Assembly (NCBI RefSeq): GCF_008386395.1
Contig: NZ_CP043761.1
Span: forward strand, 4,898,001 to 4,962,000
DNA from: Paenibacillus sp. 37
Lineage (GTDB): Bacteria > Bacillota > Bacilli > Paenibacillales > Paenibacillaceae
Direction: 5' to 3'
DNA length: 64,000 bases
In this document: positions 18,929 to 28,573 of the stretch, in pieces
How positions within the stretch are numbered: the stretch's first letter is position 1
How the letters are laid out: every line of letters starts with the position of its first letter
The notes under the pieces: model-generated
Seen by the model: only the letters and a program-made list of their open reading frames with translations
Databases searched by the model: none
Told to the model about the DNA's origin: nothing
Translations under genes and position numbers: made by a program

Positions 18929-20698
18929 TTATACGTAAGGTTCTGCAACCCAGTGACCTTTGGAAACCTCAATCAATTGAGAATTTTCCAGGTTGTACGG
19001 ATCATTTGCAGGACCGCCAGATCCATTCTGAATCGGGCTCATATGCTCTTCTGGCAGCAAGATGCGACGTTTGTTCGCTTCCACTTCCGGATCAGGTACA
19101 GGGATCGCGGAAAGCAATGTTTTGGTGTAAGGGTGGACAGGGTTCGCATACAGTTCTTCACTTTCTGCGAGCTCAACCACTTTACCCATGTACATTACAG
19201 CTACACGGTCACTGATATGTTTAACCATTGACAAGTCATGCGCAATAAACAGGTATGTCAAGCCGAGACGTTGCTGAAGTTCTTCAAGCAATTTAACGAC
19301 CTGCGCCTGAATGGATACATCCAGTGCAGACAATGGCTCATCACAGATGATGAATTTAGGGTCTACAGCAAGTGCACGCGCAATCCCGATCCGTTGTCTT
19401 TGACCACCGGAGAATTCATGTGGATAACGAAGTGCATGACTTGGATTCAAACCTACCAGATCAAGCAGTTCCTCCACTCGTCTCTTGCGCTCTTTAGAGC
19501 TGGAAGCCAGGCCATGAATATCGAGTGACTCCCCGATAATATCCATAACATTGAAACGCGGGTTAAGAGATGCATATGGATCTTGGAAGATCATCTGCAT
19601 ATCTTTACGCATTTCTTTCATTTTGCGCGGGGACAACTTATAGATATCCGTTCCGTTGAAGTTAACATTTCCGCCAGTTGGCTCATAAAGACGCAGAATG
19701 GTACGACCTGTTGTTGATTTACCACAGCCAGACTCGCCTACAACGCCAAGTGTTTCACCTTCAAAGATATCAAAGCTTACGTCATTGACCGCTTTGAGAA
19801 TGTTACCTTTACCCAAATTAAAGTACTGTTTCAAGTTTTTCACTTGTACCAGAGGCTTATTGCTGCCTTTGATAATACCAGCCGGAGCTGCTTTTTCCTT
19901 TTTGGGCTCGTCCAGACGAGGCAGAGCATTCAGCAATTTAATGGTGTATGGATGTTGAGGGTTACTAAAGATTTCAGCAGTTGTTCCTGTTTCAACAACT
20001 TCGCCTTCCTTCATAACAACAACACGGTCACACATACCCGCTACGACACCAAGGTCATGCGTGATCAGCATGATCGATGTTCCCAGCTTTTGCTGCATGT
20101 CTTTCATGACATCCAGAATTTGAGCCTGAATTGTAACGTCAAGTGCAGTTGTCGGCTCATCCGCAATCAGAAGGGATGGACGACATGCAAGCGCGATCGC
20201 AATCATGGCACGCTGACGCATACCACCAGAGAATTGGTGAGGATAATGATTCATGCGAATAGCCGCATTTTTAATACCTACAAGTTCCAGCATCTCCAAA
20301 GCCGCTTTATTCGCCGCTTGTTTGGACATGTTCTGATGCTTGCGCAATACTTCAGTAATTTGTTTACCAACTTTAATGGTAGGATTCAATGAAGTCATTG
20401 GATCTTGGAAGATCATACCGATATCTTTACCACGAATCGCTTCCATTTGTTTGTCTGTCTTATTCAGCAGGTCTTGCCCGTGAAAAGTAATTTCTCCGCT
20501 TTTGACCTTCGAAGGCGGGGAGGGAATCAATTTCATGATGGTTTGGGCGGTAACACTCTTACCACTACCCGATTCACCTACGATCCCCAGCGTCTCTCCT
20601 TTGCCAAGTTCAAAACTCACATGTTTAACGGCATCAAATTCACCAGAACGTGTTGAGAACGACACACTCAGGTCTTTGACAGTTAAAATCGGCTCCAT
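18929..20698 (-). CDS. Fused oligopeptide/dipeptide ABC transporter ATPase (OppD-OppF type)
   Basis: Both ATPases of a peptide importer lie in one 589-residue chain. The first ABC module has Walker A GESGSGKS near residue 40, signature FSGGMRQR and Walker B LLIADEP. The second begins near residue 290 with Walker A GESGCGKS, signature FSGGQRQR and Walker B FIICDEP. Each module carries the C-terminal oligopeptide-transporter extension ([24 protein letters not shown]). Classical systems encode two separate proteins; fused forms such as GsiA are known. It follows oppC by 17 nt and closes the oppABC-DF unit. Peptide chain-length specificity cannot be read from this. Confidence 0.93.
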   Translation of the reverse strand: MEPILTVKDLSVSFSTRSGEFDAVKHVSFELGKGETLGIVGESGSGKSVTAQTIMKLIPSPPSKVKSGEITFHGQDLLNKTDKQMEAIRGKDIGMIFQDPMTSLNPTIKVGKQITEVLRKHQNMSKQAANKAALEMLELVGIKNAAIRMNHYPHQFSGGMRQRAMIAIALACRPSLLIADEPTTALDVTIQAQILDVMKDMQQKLGTSIMLITHDLGVVAGMCDRVVVMKEGEVVETGTTAEIFSNPQHPYTIKLLNALPRLDEPKKEKAAPAGIIKGSNKPLVQVKNLKQYFNLGKGNILKAVNDVSFDIFEGETLGVVGESGCGKSTTGRTILRLYEPTGGNVNFNGTDIYKLSPRKMKEMRKDMQMIFQDPYASLNPRFNVMDIIGESLDIHGLASSSKERKRRVEELLDLVGLNPSHALRYPHEFSGGQRQRIGIARALAVDPKFIICDEPLSALDVSIQAQVVKLLEELQQRLGLTYLFIAHDLSMVKHISDRVAVMYMGKVVELAESEELYANPVHPYTKTLLSAIPVPDPEVEANKRRILLPEEHMSPIQNGSGGPANDPYNLENSQLIEVSKGHWVAEPYV

Positions 20699-20715
20699 AA
20701 TCCCACCTCCTGTTT

Positions 20716-21642
20716 CTATTTACGTAATTTCGGATCTAGTGCGTCGCGCAGACCGTCTCCGAGCAAGTTAAATGCAAGCATTGTAAGAACCATCAGACCT
20801 GCTGGGAACCACATCCGCCACGGGAATAGCGTCCAGCCTGTAAGTGCATCATTGATCATAGAACCAAGTGAAGATCTTGGTGCTGATACACCCAATCCAA
20901 GGAAGCTCAGGAACGCTTCGGCAAAGATTGCATTTGGAATAGACAATGTCAATGTTACAAGAATCGGTCCTATTGCATTGGGTAGCAAATGACGGAACAA
21001 TTGACGCCCTGTGCTTGCTCCCATGGACCTTGCAGCAAGAATAAAGTCTCTGTTTTTGAGTTGCATAATTTCACCACGCACAATCCATGACATGCTGATC
21101 CAGCCTGTGATGGTGAGGGCAATGATAATCGTTGTCAGACTTGGTTCCAGTACAACCAGCAACAAAATTACAACAAGCATGTACGGCAAGGAGTAAAGGA
21201 TTTCGGAAAACTTGTTCATAATTCCATCTACACGTCCACCGTAGAAACCCATGATCGCTCCATAAATAACCCCGATAACAAGGTCAATCAAGGCTGCGGC
21301 CAAACCTACAGTAAGGGATACACGTGCTCCTACCCAAGTTCTTACCCACACGTCACGACCAAGCTCGTCCGTACCGAACCAGTGCTCCGCACTCGGCGCT
21401 GCATTGGCATTCAACAAATCATTGGAATAATAATTATAACTTGTAAACAAAGAAGTTGGACCAATCAAAGAGAAAATCACGACAAGAACCAATACACTCA
21501 GACTGATCATAGCAGCCTTATTGGTTGCAAGTCTGTACATGGCATCTTTAAAAAGGGATACACTTTCTTGCGGTTTAACCGCTGCCTGACTAGTCAGGTT
21601 CGTGTTCGCCGTTTCATTCTTTTTATTATTCGTGCCAGACAA
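20716..21642 (-). CDS. oppC: Oligopeptide ABC transporter permease, OppC type
   Basis: This is the second integral membrane subunit of the peptide importer. The 308-residue protein has a hydrophilic N-terminus, a first membrane segment at about 40-60 and five further segments. It carries the permease EAA loop ARSMGASTGRQLFRHLLPN near residue 205 and GTDELGRDVWVRTWVGARVS near residue 95, both typical of OppC/DppC. It starts 3 nt from the oppB stop. Confidence 0.93.
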   Translation of the reverse strand: MSGTNNKKNETANTNLTSQAAVKPQESVSLFKDAMYRLATNKAAMISLSVLVLVVIFSLIGPTSLFTSYNYYSNDLLNANAAPSAEHWFGTDELGRDVWVRTWVGARVSLTVGLAAALIDLVIGVIYGAIMGFYGGRVDGIMNKFSEILYSLPYMLVVILLLVVLEPSLTTIIIALTITGWISMSWIVRGEIMQLKNRDFILAARSMGASTGRQLFRHLLPNAIGPILVTLTLSIPNAIFAEAFLSFLGLGVSAPRSSLGSMINDALTGWTLFPWRMWFPAGLMVLTMLAFNLLGDGLRDALDPKLRK

Positions 21643-21644
21643 CG

Positions 21645-22577
21645 TTATGCCCCCTTCCGGCTTTCCAGCTTAATTCTAGGATCAATCAGCACGTAAGCGA
21701 TATCCGTAAAGAAACGAGCCAACATCAGGAGGATACCATAGAAAATCGTAATCCCCATGATCATAGTGTAATCACGGTTTGTGATACTCTCTACGAATAC
21801 TTTACCAATTCCCCCGATGTTAAAGATCTGTTCAATTACAACGGAACCTGTGATGATATTCGCTGTCATTGGACCAACATAAGTTACTACTGGTAGAATA
21901 CCGTTTCTTACAACGTGTTTAAACATAATTGCAGGCCATTTCAGACCTTTGGCTTTAGCTGTTTTGATATAATCTGCATGTAATACTTCAAGCATGCTTG
22001 AACGCGTCAAACGAGCGATAAAAGCAATCGGAGATGCAGATAGCGCTGCAACCGGAAGAACATAATCCAATGGACCATCAAAGCCCATAACGTTAAACCA
22101 GCCTAACTTAGTAGCAAAGAGGTACTGCAATAGTGAGGCAAGCAAGAAGCTCGGAACAGCTATCCCTATGACAGCCAGGATCATCGTGATATCATCAATG
22201 AGTTTACGATGGTAAACTGCAGCAATAAGGCCCAGCAGAACACCCACGATAATGGAGATAACAATTGCAAATACTCCAAGCTTCAGCGAAGCGGTGAATG
22301 TTTCGCCGATCATTCCGGCTACATCTCGATTGAGATATTTCATTGAGACTCCGAAATCTCCCTTAATGATTCCACCCATATACTTCAGGTATTGTTCATA
22401 CATCGGTTTGTCCAATCCATACTTCTGTTCCAGCAAGACCCGAATTTCAGGCGACACTTTTTTCTCGGATGTAAAAGGGTCACCCGGAATAGCCTTCATC
22501 AGGAAGAAGGTTGCAGATGCGAGTATGAAAAGCGATAGCAGCATAAATAATAGTTTTTTCAACACATACTTAACCAA
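21645..22577 (-). CDS. oppB: Oligopeptide ABC transporter permease, OppB type
   Basis: This is the first integral membrane subunit of the importer. The frame is open upstream to 22748. I chose the TTG at 22575-22577 because GGAGGTG lies 8 nt before it and the product then begins VKYVLKKLLFMLLSLF, the usual OppB N-terminus (310 residues). It has six membrane segments and the EAA loop TAKAKGLKWPAIMFKHVVRN. A terminator-like hairpin lies between oppA and this gene (22698-22738), so its expression should be lower than that of oppA. Confidence 0.93.
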   Translation of the reverse strand: MVKYVLKKLLFMLLSLFILASATFFLMKAIPGDPFTSEKKVSPEIRVLLEQKYGLDKPMYEQYLKYMGGIIKGDFGVSMKYLNRDVAGMIGETFTASLKLGVFAIVISIIVGVLLGLIAAVYHRKLIDDITMILAVIGIAVPSFLLASLLQYLFATKLGWFNVMGFDGPLDYVLPVAALSASPIAFIARLTRSSMLEVLHADYIKTAKAKGLKWPAIMFKHVVRNGILPVVTYVGPMTANIITGSVVIEQIFNIGGIGKVFVESITNRDYTMIMGITIFYGILLMLARFFTDIAYVLIDPRIKLESRKGA

Positions 22578-22697
22578 CCCTTGCACACCTCCACAAACAA
22601 TATTTTGTATACAAATCGATTGTAGAATTAGACAGAAATAAAGTCCAATCCATTTATCGGAAATTTCAAGAATTATAAGGAAAATCGGTACACATAC

Positions 22698-22738
22698 AAA
22701 AAATCGGGATATATATGGCATTCCACATATATATCCCG
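22698..22738 (-). terminator. Terminator/attenuator between oppA and oppB
   Basis: A 13-bp stem (CGGGATATATATG with CATATATATCCCG) is followed on the minus strand by ATTTTTTG. It sits 29 nt after the oppA stop and 121 nt before oppB. Partial read-through at such sites commonly sets a high ratio of binding protein to permease. Confidence 0.85.
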
Positions 22739-22766
22739 AAGTATTCATATTAGACTTCAGAACAAC

Positions 22767-24464
22767 TTATTTCTCTTCCAGATATGCACGCGTGAAGTCA
22801 ATAGCTCCACTGAAATCAAGTTGTACGCCTTTCAGGTAAGGCTTGGTCAAAGATACGTTAGTGTAGTAATAGATTGGCATAACGCCCATTTCATCTTGAA
22901 TCAGGATTTTCTCAGCGTCAGCAAATGCAGCCATACGTGCAGCTGGATCAGCAGATTTTACAGTTTCTTTAACATCTTTGTCATACTGTTCGTTGCTGAA
23001 TTTGGAATCATTGTTTGTGTTTCCAGTAGTCCACATTTCCAAGAAGTTGTATGGATCGTTGTAGTCAGCAGACCAACCTGCACGAGCTACTTGGAAGTTT
23101 TGGTTTTGACGGTTCTCAAGGAATACGCCCCACTCTTGGTTTTCTGTTTTCACATCAACACCAAGATTTTGTTTCCACATGTCAGCAACCGCCAAAGCGA
23201 TTTTTGCGTGACCATCACTAGTGTTGTAGATCAACGTAACAGCTGGCAATGTTGTGTAACCTTCTTCTTTCATACCTTCAGCAAGCAATGCTTTAGCTTC
23301 TTCCACATTTTCTGTGAAGTAATCGTCTTTGTGCTCATCACGGAATTCGCCGTTTTCACCACGGATACCTGGAGGTACAAAGCCGAATGCTGGAATTTGT
23401 CCACCTTGTGTAACTTTGTCAACAATCAGCTGACGTTGAATTGCCATTGCAAATGCTTTACGGATTTTAACGTTGTTAAATGGTGCTTCGTTTACGTTGA
23501 ACTGATAGTAGTACGTACTTGCAATACCAGTAGCTTTGAACTCGTCCGGCAATTCCGCTTTTACAGAAGGAATTTGGTCGGATGGAATTTCACCGTTAGG
23601 TGCACCAGTGTAGTCCAATTGTCCTGATTTGTAAGCTTGCAGCTCGGAAGCACTGCTGTTTGTCAGAGACATATCGATTTGAGCCAATTTAATATCGGCA
23701 GCTGCATGATAACCATCGTTTTTCTTCACAACAATTTTTTGACCTTTAGAATATTGATCCATTACAAATGGTCCGTTAACAATCATGTTTTTGTAGTCTG
23801 TGAAGAATTTGTCATTTGTGTCAGCAGATGCATGTACTGGGTAGTACGTGTAGAATGCTGTCAGACCTAAGAAGTAAGGTGTTGGGTTTTCCAACGTTAC
23901 TTCCAATGTGTGCTCATCAGTAGCTTTAACGCCTACTTGTGAAAAATCTGTGACTTTAGTACCTTTGTATGTTTCATCTTTGCTGAGGTTGTAACCTTCA
24001 GCACCTTTGATGTAGTACAATTGGTAAGCATATGGAGAAGCTGTTTCCGGTTTCAAAGCACGTTCCCAAGAACGAACAAAGTCTTCGGCAGTGATTGCAT
24101 CACCGTTGCTCCATTTAGCATCCGGGTTCAGGTTGAAAACATATTTCAAACCATCTTCGGAGATTGTCCAGTCTTTAGCTACGCCTGCTTGTTCTTTACC
24201 ATCAGCATCGATGCGTACAAGACCTTCGTACAAGAATTTCAAAACTGTGTTGGTTTGGCTGTCTTTTGCTTGAGCCGGGTCCAACGTAGGAGGTTCAGCT
24301 GACAGGTTGATTTTCAGAATTTGATCTTTAGCAAGACCATTTCCTTCGTTTGCAGAACCAGTATCGGTGTTACCTGTGCCTTCGTTTTTCGATCCGCACG
24401 CTGCAAGTACGGTACCGAACGCCAAAATCAGCGTCAAAAGGACTAATAGACTTTTCCTTTTCAT
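22767..24464 (-). CDS. oppA: Oligopeptide-binding lipoprotein, OppA type
   Basis: This is the extracellular peptide-binding lipoprotein of the transporter. The 565-residue protein has a signal peptide with lipobox LAAC at Cys23, then a Gly/Asn/Thr-rich linker. The solute-binding family 5 domain shows PPTLDPAQAKDSQT, WSNGDAITAEDFVRSWERAL near residues 115-135, and a long C-terminal lobe with GWSADYNDPYNFLEMW. The family-5 fold covers peptide and nickel binders; the full opp operon favours oligopeptides. A likely promoter lies upstream within 24490-24535, but its boxes are imperfect. Confidence 0.94.
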   Translation of the reverse strand: MKRKSLLVLLTLILAFGTVLAACGSKNEGTGNTDTGSANEGNGLAKDQILKINLSAEPPTLDPAQAKDSQTNTVLKFLYEGLVRIDADGKEQAGVAKDWTISEDGLKYVFNLNPDAKWSNGDAITAEDFVRSWERALKPETASPYAYQLYYIKGAEGYNLSKDETYKGTKVTDFSQVGVKATDEHTLEVTLENPTPYFLGLTAFYTYYPVHASADTNDKFFTDYKNMIVNGPFVMDQYSKGQKIVVKKNDGYHAAADIKLAQIDMSLTNSSASELQAYKSGQLDYTGAPNGEIPSDQIPSVKAELPDEFKATGIASTYYYQFNVNEAPFNNVKIRKAFAMAIQRQLIVDKVTQGGQIPAFGFVPPGIRGENGEFRDEHKDDYFTENVEEAKALLAEGMKEEGYTTLPAVTLIYNTSDGHAKIALAVADMWKQNLGVDVKTENQEWGVFLENRQNQNFQVARAGWSADYNDPYNFLEMWTTGNTNNDSKFSNEQYDKDVKETVKSADPAARMAAFADAEKILIQDEMGVMPIYYYTNVSLTKPYLKGVQLDFSGAIDFTRAYLEEK

Positions 24465-24521
24465 CTAACACGTTCCCCCTAAATTGATATGGTTTATATG
24501 TTTATAGATTATACAACCACC

Positions 24522-24566
24522 GGTCAAAAAAATCTACATTACTTTTTCAGAAAGTAATGTTTTTTT
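24522..24566. terminator. Bidirectional terminator between the panE operon and oppA
   Basis: The stem ACATTACTTT/AAAGTAATGT (24536-24560) has T-runs on both sides: six T on the plus strand, and AGATTTTTTT on the minus strand. On the minus strand it ends the panE-24618 transcript just before oppA. Confidence 0.82.
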
Positions 24567-24617
24567 CAGTATTCGACAAAATCGACACATTTTTTGCCTC
24601 TTTTGCGTTATGTAACC

Positions 24618-24992
24618 TTACATCTGTTTCATTAAGTATCTAAATAATCCAAATAAAGTAAACAAAATATACCCAAAACTCATAATGATGAAGGCCATGC
24701 GCCATACGGCCCGGAACATTCTCCCCCCATCGACCTTCCCCTTTAGTCGATTTTGCGCACCTCCGATAAATCCAAGTGCTAGTAGTATGAGTAATAATGT
24801 CAGATAAAAACCAAAACTCGAATCAAATGTTAAGTTGAATAACGCCGATACTGAAAAAACAAGAAAAAAAGTAGTTACATCCATTGCCATCCGCATGGCG
24901 TTCCGTTTGTCTTTTTTCCATACGTACATGCCCCAATAGACAAGAAAGAACGGAAAAAAGGGCAATATGCTCAACACAATAAAAAGTCCCAT
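24618..24992 (-). CDS. DUF3397-like membrane protein
   Basis: This is a 124-residue membrane protein of unknown function with four hydrophobic segments at about 2-22, 38-56, 61-78 and 95-115. The two central loops are basic. It resembles DUF3397 proteins of Bacillales. Its ATG overlaps the panE stop by one base (TAATG), so translation is coupled, and it ends at a strong terminator. The link to pantothenate synthesis is positional only. Confidence 0.7.
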   Translation of the reverse strand: MGLFIVLSILPFFPFFLVYWGMYVWKKDKRNAMRMAMDVTTFFLVFSVSALFNLTFDSSFGFYLTLLLILLALGFIGGAQNRLKGKVDGGRMFRAVWRMAFIIMSFGYILFTLFGLFRYLMKQM

Positions 24993-25951
24993 TAATTCAC
25001 TCCTTCCGGTTGCATTCCTTCAATCAGATGAAGCAGTATTTCATGTGTGGGTGCAACAAGGTCCAACTTCTGCGCCATATTTACAATATGACCGTTAATT
25101 GACCTCACTTCTGTACCACGTCCAGCGAGAACATCTGCGAGCATGGAGGAAGTATTCGTGGCAGTAGAACGACAGACCGATATCAGTTGATCCCACATAT
25201 CCTGATCCAAACATATTCCACTTGCAGAGTAGATTAACAATACTTCATCATATAACTGGCGCATTAGCCTCTTTCGTTCTTCTTTAACGATCAATTCTCC
25301 ATTAGGGATTCGCCATACTGCCGTGAGCGGGTTAATGACTGAATTAATCAATAGTTTCCTGTATATCAGCTTATCGATTTCATTCGACACTGTACAGTCA
25401 AATCCTGCCTGCTGCAACGATCCCGACAGAGTAAATGTTCTCTTCTCCTCTATAGAGGTAGAAGCTACTATATGTATGTTGTACCTCCCCAGCCTGGTTT
25501 CACCTGTACCTGCACGAGTCACCTGACTTTGTGTACGCTTCGCACCTTCTGTTGTAACTGCACTACACAGAAGCGACTTTGGCAAAGCGGCTTGAAGTTT
25601 TGCCAGATGGCCCATCCCATTCTGAAAACAAGCGATATTCAGCACATGATCTTGTAATGGACTCATCTCATGAATGAAATCATCCATGCTTGTCTGCTTA
25701 ACCATGAGCAGTAACCATTCTCCTGGTGTATTCTTCCATGTGTCAGTCAGCTCACTTATTGGTTTCGCCTGTATTTGATCCGGTAGAATATGTATCTCCT
25801 CGTCTTGTTCTACAATGGTTACTCCATTATGGCTGAGGAGGTCTGCCTGAGCTGTTGTTCTGGTCCAAAATCTGACCTGGTTACCTGACGCCAGCAGTTT
25901 CCCGCCATACAAAAGACCCAGTGCCCCCGCTCCTACGATGTCAATGATCAT
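24992..25951 (-). CDS. panE: 2-dehydropantoate 2-reductase
   Basis: This NADPH-dependent enzyme reduces ketopantoate to pantoate for coenzyme A synthesis. The 319-residue protein starts with a Rossmann fold (MIIDIVGAGALGLLYGG). It has QNGMGHL and VTTEGAKR in the cofactor domain, and the catalytic Lys region around IYRKLLINSVINPLTA (about residue 205). The ATG at 25951 is preferred over a GTG three codons upstream because GGAGAGGAAG would be too near the GTG. Homologues include other ketopantoate reductase-like enzymes, so the substrate is likely but not certain. Confidence 0.85.
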   Translation of the reverse strand: MIIDIVGAGALGLLYGGKLLASGNQVRFWTRTTAQADLLSHNGVTIVEQDEEIHILPDQIQAKPISELTDTWKNTPGEWLLLMVKQTSMDDFIHEMSPLQDHVLNIACFQNGMGHLAKLQAALPKSLLCSAVTTEGAKRTQSQVTRAGTGETRLGRYNIHIVASTSIEEKRTFTLSGSLQQAGFDCTVSNEIDKLIYRKLLINSVINPLTAVWRIPNGELIVKEERKRLMRQLYDEVLLIYSASGICLDQDMWDQLISVCRSTATNTSSMLADVLAGRGTEVRSINGHIVNMAQKLDLVAPTHEILLHLIEGMQPEGVN

Positions 25952-26102
25952 ATGATGCACTTCCTCTCCGCTTCAGTAGTTTCTCTTCTATTATCTATAA
26001 TAGAACAAAAACACCAAACTAAAAACCCGTCATACCTGCCGTTGTGTAACGGAGGTGTGGCGGGTTCATACCTGACTTTCACAAATCAAACGTCTGAATT
26101 TG

Positions 26103-26753
26103 TTACTCAATTCGTTCCAGATTTCCGTTGGCATCCATCTTGAAACGTGTCTTAAGTTCCTCTTCTTCTTCGGACAAAAATGCGAGTCTGCGAGCCCGAT
26201 CCATAATCTGAATCAAAGCTTTGTAGTCGTCATTCACCACACGGTAATCCGTCTGCACTTCATTCACTTCCTTGGAAAGACGGTCATTCTCAAGACGTAG
26301 TTCAAGCAATTCATCTTCTTTCTCGCGAAGCTCCTTCTCCAGCATCTTGAGTTGACGATTGCTCTCCTGCACGGTTCCCTTCCATTGTCGCAGGAAGCGG
26401 ATTACTGCATCCATCGATAATGAATCGTCTGAAATCCCATCTGATTTGTACAGATGTTCTTCAGTGTCCAGGGTAGACAATGCTGCAACCTGCGGTCCGA
26501 GCATAGCTGGTTGCTTTCTGAGATAACTTCGTTTTTGTCGTTGTGCCTTGGCGTTACTGATGGCAGAATCATACTTTTTACGTACACAACTGTTCCAGCG
26601 AAAACCGCATGCGGCAGATGTTCTGCCTATTTTTTCGCCTACCTCTTCAAAAGCGGCCAATTGTGTACTGCCTTCCCGAATATGACGCAAAGTAACCTCA
26701 GCCAATATCAAATCGTCCTCTGTACTCCAAGCATCCTGTCTCACTGCAGTCAT
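26103..26753 (-). CDS. rsfA: RsfA-family transcriptional regulator
   Basis: RsfA is a prespore regulator that tunes the SigF regulon in B. subtilis. The 216-residue protein has a Myb/SANT-like N-terminal DNA-binding domain (RQDAWSTEDDLILAEVTLRH, with GRTSAACGFRWNSCVRKKY), as in the RsfA/YlbO family. A long coiled coil at about residues 120-185 follows. The ATG at 26753 with GGAGGG upstream is preferred over one eight codons earlier. Several paralogues of this family occur in Bacillales, so the exact RsfA role is inferred. Confidence 0.78.
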   Translation of the reverse strand: MTAVRQDAWSTEDDLILAEVTLRHIREGSTQLAAFEEVGEKIGRTSAACGFRWNSCVRKKYDSAISNAKAQRQKRSYLRKQPAMLGPQVAALSTLDTEEHLYKSDGISDDSLSMDAVIRFLRQWKGTVQESNRQLKMLEKELREKEDELLELRLENDRLSKEVNEVQTDYRVVNDDYKALIQIMDRARRLAFLSEEEEELKTRFKMDANGNLERIE

Positions 26754-27067
26754 GCTATAATACCCTCCTAACAACATCCTAAAATAACCGTCCGCATTAC
26801 CGGAAGCCCGGTATGTGAATTAGGTATAAAAGCTGCTTCATTCATTCTTATGCCTCTCATAGAGTTCATAGAATTGATTTCATACTAAAATGTATTTCCA
26901 CATTCAGGCTTGCTCATACGTGACTCACGTAAAACATATCCCTCTATACTTACTTTGAGCAAAAAAAGAATTCGCTTTCATATCCAAATTTGTTTACACG
27001 TTTTTCCTTTCCCGGTATAATGTTGTGTAGACAATCTATGAACGTACTTAGGAGAGGAGGATTTACC
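26754..27067. other. Divergent intergenic region, rsfA-like gene and yqgY-like gene
   Basis: No gene is visible in these 314 bases. The right part holds a good SigA promoter for the plus-strand gene (26993-27021). A CCGGAAGCCCGG-type short inverted repeat lies near 26800. I could not assign the promoter of the rsfA-like gene. Confidence 0.6.
26993..27021 (+). promoter_or_regulatory. SigA-type promoter of the yqgY-like gene
   Basis: TTTACA (26993-26998) and TATAAT (27016-27021) are spaced by exactly 17 bp, about 46 nt before the GTG start. Confidence 0.78.
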
Positions 27068-27304
27068 GTGGCACGCATGTTTCGGGTACTCGGGTTCTTC
27101 ACGCTTGCGATTGGCCTGATGGCTTTTGCGGGAGATCTGGTCGAAATGGCTTTGCTTTTTTTCCTGCAGACTGCGTTTTTTGTCATTTTGGGATACTTGA
27201 AATTTACTGAAAGAACGTACATATTGCTCTTCTGGGGTTATATGATCGTCACATTCACGGGGTTCAGCTACTGGACCGTATTCCAAATGGGTTTGCCGCT
27301 ATAA
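27068..27304 (+). CDS. DUF2626 family membrane protein (YqgY-like)
   Basis: This is a 78-residue protein of unknown function with three hydrophobic segments covering nearly its whole length. It starts MARMFRVLGFFTLAIGL, and the size and sequence resemble B. subtilis YqgY (DUF2626). The start is a GTG with GGAGAGGAGG 7 nt upstream; an ATG three codons later is possible but less well placed. It stands alone, with its own SigA promoter and terminator. Confidence 0.75.
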   Translation: MARMFRVLGFFTLAIGLMAFAGDLVEMALLFFLQTAFFVILGYLKFTERTYILLFWGYMIVTFTGFSYWTVFQMGLPL

Positions 27305-27320
27305 TCCACCTGCAGCATCA

Positions 27321-27352
27321 AAGTAATCCGATATCTGTCGGGTTGCTTTTTT
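27321..27352 (+). terminator. Terminator of the yqgY-like gene
   Basis: The stem AGTAATCCGA/TCGGGTTGCT (10 bp with two G-U pairs) is followed by a run of six T, 17 nt after the stop. Confidence 0.75.
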
Positions 27353-27487
27353 GTTGTGTTCAGATTAAATGGTTGTTCATGGTGTTATGTAACCACTAAG
27401 GATAATTCACGTAATTGTTTCATATATTGTCTGGAAGACAACTAGCCTGTACTATTGTCATTGAAGAAGTGGAAAGGAGAATGATCG

Positions 27488-28567
27488 TTGAGACGTCATA
27501 ACGGCATTGCCGCATTTATATTATGCATCATCGTATTCCTGCAACTACCCTCAACCTATGCCTATGGAGAGTCTTCACCTGAGGATACACGTGAGATATT
27601 GCAAAAAAGTCTATCCATCGTTGAAATCGATCACGAAATTGAACGTATCGCAGGCAGACAGAAGCAGCTGGCTCAACAATACGAGACATTATCTGTCCAG
27701 CTTCAGGATCAAGAAGAACAGATACATATTCAGCAAGATCGGGCCGGAGCTGTAGTGAGGTCCTACTATACTGGAGAACGCGACAGTCTTCTTATGACGG
27801 TCCTGGGAGCCCGGTCATTCAAAGACCTGTTTGTACTGTATGATTATTACCAGATTATTATTGGACGGGATCAGGCTGTGCTGGACAAGTATCAGGACCG
27901 GTACCGCAACCTGCAACAGACTTCCACTCAGATTCGTCAGACTACAGCAGAACTAACCGAAATGAAGACTAATCTTCAAAACCAGCGGGAACGTGTAGTC
28001 ACCTTGCAAAAAGAAGTAGATGCCCAAATAGCCACCAGCGGAGATGCGGCAGCGATTCAGAAACTGATGGATGAACTGACCCTCTATTGGGAGAATATCG
28101 GCATCTATGAGGTGAAACGATATTTCAAAGCATTGGCATCTGCCATGCAGAACCTGCCTGACTTTATCCAAAAACAAAACGGAGGCATATCCACAACTGG
28201 AACAACGTATACGATTCGTATTGGGCAGGATGAGCTTAATGCATTTTTACGTTCGCAAAATCCCATCTTTGAAGACTTTGCCTTTCAGTTTAATCAGGAT
28301 AAGATCATAGCTTCCGGTCAGCGGGATCAGTTGCAATTAAGCATTGAAGGACATTATACGGTAGAAAATGAACCTCAAAACTCCATTCGTTTTCATGTGG
28401 ACAAACTTGTATTCAACCAACTTGAATTACCAGACACCACTCGCCGAATGCTGGAAAAAGAATTTGACCTTGGGTTTTATCCACAGAAAATCCTCTCGTT
28501 TGTGAAAGCAACCGATGTTTCAACAAGTGAAGGCATACTGGAAGTAAAACTAGCTATATCATTTTAA
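27488..28567 (+). CDS. Secreted coiled-coil protein of unknown function
   Basis: The 359-residue protein has a signal peptide (about residues 1-25, ending TYAYG). A long coiled coil follows at about 35-195, and then a C-terminal region of about 160 residues predicted from composition to be folded. The coiled-coil part resembles the N-terminal helical domains of CwlO/PcsB-type cell-wall hydrolase regulators, including the hydrophobic SLLMTVLGARSFKDLFVLYDY break. No NlpC/P60 or peptidase domain is present. The start is a TTG with AAAGGAGA 7 nt upstream. It is monocistronic and convergent with the next gene. The C-terminal domain is not recognised. Confidence 0.7.
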   Translation: MRRHNGIAAFILCIIVFLQLPSTYAYGESSPEDTREILQKSLSIVEIDHEIERIAGRQKQLAQQYETLSVQLQDQEEQIHIQQDRAGAVVRSYYTGERDSLLMTVLGARSFKDLFVLYDYYQIIIGRDQAVLDKYQDRYRNLQQTSTQIRQTTAELTEMKTNLQNQRERVVTLQKEVDAQIATSGDAAAIQKLMDELTLYWENIGIYEVKRYFKALASAMQNLPDFIQKQNGGISTTGTTYTIRIGQDELNAFLRSQNPIFEDFAFQFNQDKIIASGQRDQLQLSIEGHYTVENEPQNSIRFHVDKLVFNQLELPDTTRRMLEKEFDLGFYPQKILSFVKATDVSTSEGILEVKLAISF

Positions 28568-28573
28568 AGAGAT

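Noticed and set aside
22821..23627. 268-codon plus-strand frame opposite oppA
   Set aside because: Shadow frame, no start context and no domain.
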